Assembly: GCA_010093485.1 (NCBI GenBank)
Contig: MU001505.1
Location: 771,375 to 835,374 of the forward strand
DNA: 64,000 bases
From: Karstenula rhodostoma CBS 690.94
Lineage: Eukaryota > Ascomycota > Dothideomycetes > Pleosporales > Didymosphaeriaceae
Direction: 5' to 3'
A program made the position numbers and the translations under genes. The notes beneath the pieces are model-generated. The model saw only the letters and a list, made by a program, of their open reading frames with translations, searched no databases and was not told the DNA's origin. Shown here piece after piece: positions 58,017 to 64,000 of this stretch. How positions within the stretch are numbered: the first letter of the stretch is position 1; each line of letters opens with the position of its first letter.

Positions 58017-58638
58017 TTATGACCTAGGCTTCTCCTTCTTCTCCTTCCACAGAGCAGACAGACCGACACCGGAAACCTTAACGACCTTGAAACGCACACC
58101 GGGAATATCACCCTTGGCCTTGCCCTTGCGACCGAAACCGGCGAGGAGGACTTCGTCGTTCTCGTCCACGAAGTTGAGGCAACCATCGTTGGGAACTGCG
58201 ATGTGTTAGCCGTGCTCGTGGCAAAACATTCTTGGCCACCTCGTTCGTCCATCTGAGCATGACTGCGGTGGGCACGTACCGAAAGCAGTGACCTTCTTTC
58301 CGTTCTTGATCAACTGCACCCTGACGCACTTTCGGATAGCGGAGTTGGGCTGCTTGGCCTCAACACCGACCTTCTCGAGGACGATGCCCTTGGCGTGGGA
58401 AGATCCACCGAAGGGAGACGACTTGTAGGCGGTTCCGAGAAGACGCTTCTTGTAGTGGAGATCGGCCCATTTGCCCTCACGGCGGGTGTTCTGGAGCTTG
58501 CGCGCAGCATTGAGACCTCTCGGCTGTCCTGTGCATCATTGTAAGCTTTTGCGTCGTGACAGCGGGCGCGGCGTGCGAGTCGACGGAGTCTCGGGCTGGG
58601 AAGCATGTGCTGCAGTGTGGATGCGTACCTTTACCCAT
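58017..58638 (-). CDS. RPS23: 40S ribosomal protein S23 (uS12)
   Basis: Model: complement of 58017-58195, 58280-58528 and 58629-58638, exactly 145 codons plus stop, the invariant length of eukaryotic S23. Exon 1 is 10 nt (MGK plus one base). Joined text: [15 protein letters not shown], then [22 protein letters not shown], a near-universal uS12 motif given here in parts, and [26 protein letters not shown] with the hydroxylated-proline loop, ending KEKPRS. It lines the decoding centre. The introns of 100 and 84 nt are longer than most here, as is usual for ribosomal protein genes. Confidence 0.98.
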
Positions 58639-58940
58639 GATGGCGGTATTGTCGATGCAATCGCTGGGTGGGGTGGATGGTTAGTATGGCGGACTGAAGA
58701 AGTTGAAGGTCGCGGGCTCTCGCGAAATCGTTGTGTGCGGCCTTGGCGAGAGCGGAAGCCGCTACGACAGAACAGGGATAGTGCCTGCCCCGCCGCGACC
58801 ATCATCAAGCGGTCCTCGTACCACTTCGCGCTCGCTCTAGCAGAACAACATGTTGCGCGCTACTGGCATCGAGCATTGAGTCCTCCTGAGGTGGAGTAAC
58901 ACTAAGCGCATTTCGAATCCCTGTCAATTGACATTTCGCC
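58639..58940. promoter_or_regulatory. Divergent promoter region, RPS23 / unknown gene
   Basis: 302 bp between outward start codons. Likely holds both promoters; no element is named. Confidence 0.55.
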
Positions 58941-59795
58941 ATGTCTAACAACAAGATCCAAAAAGTCCCCTCGCGGCTTCCAGCTCCAGCGCTCTTCGTC
59001 GGCCCGCCCTCTCACAATGCGTCTGCTACATCTCTACTGCCTGGCACCGGGGCAGATAAACCCTCACGCGTGCCTCTAACCCGGCAACGCTCCTTGTTGT
59101 CGCCAGACGGAAAACGACCACCTCCGCCCCTCGCGTCGACCTCCGCCTACGACGGCGACCCCCTCAAGCTCACCTCGTCGAACCCCAACGCGCCCTTTGT
59201 CCGCCATCAGCGGCAGCAGAATGAAGCAGCAGATGTCGAAGCGTCATCGCGCGCCGAGGCAATATGGGCAGAGATGCAGAACACGCTCGAGGAAGTGGAG
59301 CTGAGCGCCATCAAAGGACCAGGTATGACCGTGTTCGGTAGCGAGCACAGTCGTGCTCTTGAAGATCTCCGCGGTGCACAGATCGACCTCGCGAAAGCAT
59401 GGGCACGATCTGAGGCCGAAGACCTAGACCAGTCTCCCGAGGATCGTACAACCGCGGGCGACACCAATGCTAATGTTGCTGACCTTCTCAACATTCCTGA
59501 ACGCTCTATGGAGAAACCCAATCAAAGCTCACCGAAAGCGGGCAGCGATCTTGGCGGTACGTTCGAGAAGAGCAAACTCGAGGAAGAAACAGAGAAGGAC
59601 ATTGAGCTCAGCAGGAAGAGGAGAGAGGCCAACGACCGGTACTTCGAGAAGGTGAACCGAGGAGTGCTGGAGGTCGTCAACAAACTTGAGGAGGTTGCGA
59701 AAGCAATGAAGACCGTCGAGAGCGAGAGCAAGGAGATCTGGAGCGATAATCAGAGTGCGGAAACAGCAAGTGAGACAGCGCCAAGCGTTGCGTGA
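58941..59795 (+). CDS. Conserved fungal protein of unknown function
   Basis: Single exon, 284 codons plus stop. The first 85 residues are Pro/Ser-rich and probably disordered. A helical block at about 100-150 (AIWAEMQNTLEEVELSAI...HSRALEDLRGAQIDLAKAWARSE, given in parts) and a second at about 215-275 (RKRREANDRYFEKVN, VVNKLEEVAKAMKTVESES) look like coiled coils. I believe similar proteins are widespread in ascomycetes, but I cannot name a characterised one. A small complex subunit is possible. Confidence 0.8.
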   Translation: MSNNKIQKVPSRLPAPALFVGPPSHNASATSLLPGTGADKPSRVPLTRQRSLLSPDGKRPPPPLASTSAYDGDPLKLTSSNPNAPFVRHQRQQNEAADVEASSRAEAIWAEMQNTLEEVELSAIKGPGMTVFGSEHSRALEDLRGAQIDLAKAWARSEAEDLDQSPEDRTTAGDTNANVADLLNIPERSMEKPNQSSPKAGSDLGGTFEKSKLEEETEKDIELSRKRREANDRYFEKVNRGVLEVVNKLEEVAKAMKTVESESKEIWSDNQSAETASETAPSVA

Positions 59796-59938
59796 AGACA
59801 ATAAGTGACATCGACGGGTAGAGTGCAGGCGCAAAACCAACAACGGGGATACGTTCCAAGATGGATGGTATTGTCTGCTCTCTATCTGTTCTCGCATTAT
59901 GTGCGCACTCTGAACACCCTTTTTGCCAACCTGTGTTC

Positions 59939-61508
59939 CTACAGCAAGTACCTATAGTCCGGGTTAAGATCACCCAGCTCCGTCTTCTCATACTCAGTCA
60001 GTCCTACGTCCCTCACGCTCTTCTCTCGGCTCCGGTTCGCCCACTGGCACATGAAGAAGTACAGCACGCAGCTGAGCGCGCTCAGCGTGACGAACGCAAT
60101 GCAGATCGAGTAACCCGGGATATACTTGGGCGCGTCCTTGGCCAGGAATGCATACACGGCAATGATGCCTCCTATGTTACCAAAGCCGACTTGCCAAGCT
60201 GATCCTACGGCCCTGCGGTGATGCCCGCCTAGATTCATGTTGAACCAGCATACAATGACAGGCATGGCTGTATAACATCCCATGGCGACGAGGAACAATG
60301 CTGCATACTGCAGGTTGTGGTTATTGTGCACGGATATGAGAATGGCGAACCCTGTGATAGCGACGCAGATGGGGAAGATGGCGAAGAGGAAGCGGTGCTT
60401 CAGTCGATCCGAAAACCATGCAATGGTCATTGCGAAACCGAAAGCTGCTGCCCAAGGCGGCACGGAGTGCAGCTGCGTCTGGATTTTGCTATATCCGTAG
60501 CCTTGAATAATGGCAGGGGAGAAGTACGCGTATCCGTATGCGGGGACGATGAGACCGAAGTACATGAATCCACCAACGATGATCTTCGGATCTCTGAAAA
60601 TGCGCCCAACGTCTGCGAGCTTAATGGGTCGCTCTCGCGCACTTCTGCCTTGGTCGATGCGTAGGCGTGCCTGGACGAAATCACGCTCCTCGTTTGTCAG
60701 CCACTTCACTTCCTCGGGGAAGTTGGGCAACAGAAAGAAGAAGAAGAACGAAACCACACAGGTCAACGTTCCCTCCAGAATAAAGATCCACCTCCAACCG
60801 GCGTATCCGCGCATGCCGTCCATTTTCCCGATGGCGCTGGCGAGAAGACCGCCGAATGCACCAGCCAGTGTAGTGCTGCTGAAGAAGAAGCTATACCGCT
60901 TCTGCGCTTCGTGCCTTCGGTACCACATGCCGATCAGGTAGAAGGCGCCTGGGAACATGCCCGTTTCAAATACTCCGAGGAAAAATCGTGTCGCCAGCAA
61001 TCCTGAATAGCTCTGGACGAAACCCTGGAGCATAGTGACTAGTCCGAAGCCAAACATGCATATGGCGAGCCATACCCTAGGCTTCAGCTTCTTCAGTACG
61101 ACGTTCGACGGGATCTCGAGGAGGATATATGGCACGAAGAAGATGACGAGGGCGTTGTTGTACTGGGTCTTGACGAGGCCGAGTTCTTTTGATAAGCCAA
61201 AGACATCAGCGTTGGCGATGTTTACCTGTGTACAAAGTCAGTTTGAGACAGAAGATTGGAGACTGGGGCCAAGTTACACGGTCCAAGAAAGCGAGTAGGT
61301 ACATGATGCAGAGGAATGGAACGACGTGCAGATCGATCTTGGTAATCAGCTTGCGCTCCGTGGTGTGCGGCGGGCACACGACCATGTCTGGGGCGTCATC
61401 GTCGTAGTGGGCATCGTCGGACAGCGTGGGGTGTTCTTCTACACAATATGAGCATGAAGCTGGTGTGTCGTTGACTCGTGCTTGCTTACTCTCTTTGTGC
61501 GAAAACAT
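59939..61508 (-). CDS. MFS transporter, Dal5/anion:cation symporter type
   Basis: Model: complement of 59939-61225, 61278-61438 and 61490-61508, 488 codons plus stop. Exon 1 encodes six residues; introns are 51 and 52 nt. Twelve membrane segments can be counted. Typical Dal5-family words are KIDLHVVPFLCIMYLLAFLDR, then VNIANADVFGL, FETGMFPGAFYLIGMWYRRHE and GWRWIFILEG. The C-terminal part has MPVIVCWFNMNLGGHHRRAVG. Relatives import allantoate, nicotinate, pantothenate, biotin or similar anions; the substrate cannot be chosen here. Plasma membrane location is expected. Confidence 0.93.
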
Positions 61509-62678
61509 GGTGGCGGTTCCAATGTGTTGAGCAGGCCGGTGTGGAACTCTCCCTCAGGTTCCACGCAGCGCGCTTGCTGCATAATATACGAAGCTCTCTT
61601 ATCCCCGGAGCTCGGATCGGGACAAAGGTGCAGTTTGTTAAGCCGACGTCGGTCGCCAATTCTGGACACCCTGTCGGCGCGCCCCGCATCTGCTTGCCGC
61701 GATGGGGACGGCAGCCGCTTCTTTGTGGGCTGAAGAAGGCAGCTTGTGCCAAAAAGGAAGCTATCAACGCTTCCCCAGACGGGCGGGCCAATCACACCCG
61801 CGGCGCCCTTCACCCATGATGGTGGCGGCCAGCGGTGCCGAGTCGCGCGACGACAAACACGAACTGTAGGAGCGTCACGCTGTCAGTTTCTGACGCTGCC
61901 GATTGGCGGTCGTGTAGAAACCATTTGGAGGCGCCAGCGGTGACCCAACCGTGGGCACGTCGGACACAGTCTTGCTAATCACCCCAGGCACTGACACGGT
62001 GTGGGATCATGTAGAGTATGCTGCTGGGACACTGGAACACACAGGGCCCGCGCAAGTTGGCTGTTGCGGCCGCCGTGCAGCAGCGCATCACGAGTAAGCC
62101 GGCGATTTGCAGACTCGAGCAGAAGCATCACCAACGAACCGTGGCGGGCGACGCATCCGGCCCTCGGTCCGACAGCCAGCCAGGGTTTTCACCGTCGCAT
62201 GTTTGACGGGGAGATCGACGCCGCTGAGGCATGGGCTCAGCCAACTAGCGCGGGGCCTGTGCGGCATGGAATCATGGTGAAGTGAAAAGTCGCATCGCCT
62301 TCATTGAGCCTCAACAGCCCTGCGTGCCGCAGGCGGGCGCTCGCCATCCGTGGTTACCACCCTTACACCCACAGGCTGATGTCCCCATGCGCCCTTGGGC
62401 CGGCAAATGCGGCGGATATATTTCTCGCTTAGTCTAGGTCTGGTCCTTTCCGGAGCCACCAGACCTGGAGCGGGAGCCAAGTGTCAGAGCTGCACTTTTC
62501 AAACCCAACGTCGGTCGACCTAGCCTTCTGCTCTCCTTCCACTCCGCCTCACAACTTCTCGCAACCGCCATCCGCTTCCGTGTGCGCTCGCAAACCTATG
62601 CTGCCGTCACCAACGCGTCCGGAACTGCTGCATCGCTCGTCTCTCGCAACCCCTCCAGCGGCTGGTCTGCTGACCAGA
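61509..62678. other. Divergent intergenic region
   Basis: About 1.17 kb between outward-facing genes. Several short overlapping frames, none convincing. Confidence 0.5.
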
Positions 62679-64000
62679 AATGGTTAATTCTAAAGATTTC
62701 GCTTTCAAAGTCAACAAGCAAACCCCTACCGAAGGATCGTTACCGCCGGCGTATGGCACCGTCATCGACTGCCGTCCGGCGTCCGGAAAGCGGGGAAGAA
62801 GTGAAAAGGAAGTCAAGTCTCGACAGGTGAGGTTGACCAGAGTCCCGGATCCGGAGGGCGTGGATAGCAAGAGGCGCAAACGAGAAACCCAGGACTCAAT
62901 CAACGACGATGGAACCGCCACAGCCAGCAAGGAGTTTAGTGTTGGCGCAATGTCGACCGCGTCGGCATCCACAGCATCAGCTGAGCAGCCGCCTGTAGTG
63001 CGGAAATCGCAGCCAGCGCCCACCAAGTTCCGAAGAGGCACAGTTTTGAAGAAGCAGGTCGATCTGGACAGCTGGTTTACTATTCTGAGGTTTTCGGATC
63101 CAGCACAACTGCTGGAAATGCGCACCAGGATTGTTTCGTGTTATCGATTCCTGCGAGACAATCCCATGCTTTGGAAGCACAGCAGGGACCACTTTTACGA
63201 CGATACTCTTCCAGATCCACCTTCGGAGCTTTCAGAGTTCCAGTATGCTCATTTGCGACACGGCCACGGATGCATGAGCTGCCACACCAAGTCGACGCGC
63301 AAAACGTACTGGGCATTCCTCCGTCGATGGTGCAAGACCTGTCTGCATTCCAGGATCATCAAAGAGCACGACGTTTTGGGCATGCTCAAGGAGGCGAACG
63401 AGGAGCACATGCTAGACCTCCTCAAGTGTCTACCGGTGGCTATTTTCGACTCGTGGGACAACTACGTCGGCGTCGGACCTGGAAACACGCACCCGCAGAA
63501 GAACGTTTACATCCTTGGAGATGTGGAAAAGCTTCTTGAAGAATACGCCCGGGAACGAGACGAGAACCCTGCGACGTGGCACGCCGAGTGCAGAGTGTGG
63601 ATGGGTGAGAAAGAGAAGGTGATGCAGGAGCGGCACGGCTTTGCGCGCAAGATGGAGCTCTGGGAAGACCACGCACGGCAATCCAAATCGTCCGACTTTC
63701 AGGAAAAGAAGACGGCACGGAAGAGGTACTTCAAGGAGAAGGCGGCCGAGCTCACGCCCCCGATTAGCGAGAAAGAACTGCAGCTGTGTCCATCGTACCG
63801 TCGCGCCGTTGTCATACCCAAAATGCCCAACATGCTTTCCTGGTCTCAGCTGAAGCCCAAGGTCGAGAAAGAGGCGGCAGATGTCAGGGCGCGATGCACG
63901 ACGCCGGACTCCCGGCGTCTGCCTGACCCGTTGTCGTTGGCTCGCGATCGAGTACAACATCATCTCCCATTCTTCTCCCAGCCCAGCAGCGGGACCAACA
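62679..64000 (+). CDS. F-box-like protein, 3' end outside the window
   Basis: One frame is open from the ATG at 62679 to the window edge, about 440 codons; a stop lies three codons upstream in frame, so the start is sound. The first 120 residues are charged and low-complexity. DSWFTILRFSDPAQLLEMR at about 130-150 resembles an F-box (leading hydrophobic pattern and L..R..C..F), followed by NPMLWKHS. CMSC and CKTC at about 191-194 and 211-214 form a likely zinc pair. The rest is Lys/Glu-rich helices. F-box proteins select substrates for SCF ubiquitin ligases; the F-box here is a weak match. Confidence 0.7.

Overview
The window looks like nuclear DNA of a filamentous ascomycete (Pezizomycotina, probably Dothideomycetes; the class is inferred). 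The signs are genes split by 45-65 nt introns with GT...CTAAC...AG signals, fungal-only families (HET domain, Zn2Cys6 factors, CorA-like and HET-type kinase proteins, Dal5-type transporters), and an AT-rich block bearing the signature of repeat-induced point mutation (RIP). Gene models were assembled by hand from open frames, splice signals and frame arithmetic; every spliced model closes on a multiple of three.

Layout. (1) 1-4,606: an AT-rich block with no CA, TG or CG dinucleotide at all, containing a probable pogo/Fot1-type transposase relic on the minus strand. (2) 4,742-5,955: a HET-domain gene right at its edge. (3) 6.4-10.3 kb: mitochondrial ribosomal protein uL3m and a Zn2Cys6 / hexapeptide acyltransferase fusion whose expected catalytic histidine reads as threonine. 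(4) 10.3-16.7 kb: no supportable gene; GC-rich simple repeats. (5) 16.7-23.5 kb: four minus-strand BTB/POZ-like paralogues sharing one phase-2 intron, with an unrelated plus-strand gene between the third and fourth. (6) 24.3-35.8 kb: core genes: Tctex-type dynein light chain, Vtc1, methionine synthase Met6, an SDR, and a large kelch-type single-pass membrane protein. (7) 36.7-48.6 kb: an accessory island with a small unknown gene, a CorA-like membrane protein, a divergent protein kinase, a very large zinc-finger protein interrupted by an in-frame TAG, and a small secreted cysteine-containing protein. (8) 49.8-64 kb: core genes again: Grx5, a coiled-coil protein, Alg14, uL24m, Ima1, ribosomal protein S23 (uS12), a conserved unknown, a Dal5-like transporter, and the start of an F-box-like gene cut by the window edge.

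The housekeeping genes serve mitochondrial translation (uL3m, uL24m), Fe-S assembly (Grx5), polyphosphate metabolism (Vtc1), methionine synthesis, N-glycosylation (Alg14), the nuclear envelope (Ima1) and cytosolic translation (uS12). The accessory parts (HET gene beside RIP-mutated DNA, BTB array, kinase/CorA/zinc-finger island, secreted protein) have the make-up of fast-evolving fungal regions linked to self/non-self recognition or host interaction. That role is inferred from family and context. No rRNA, tRNA, CRISPR or origin was recognised.
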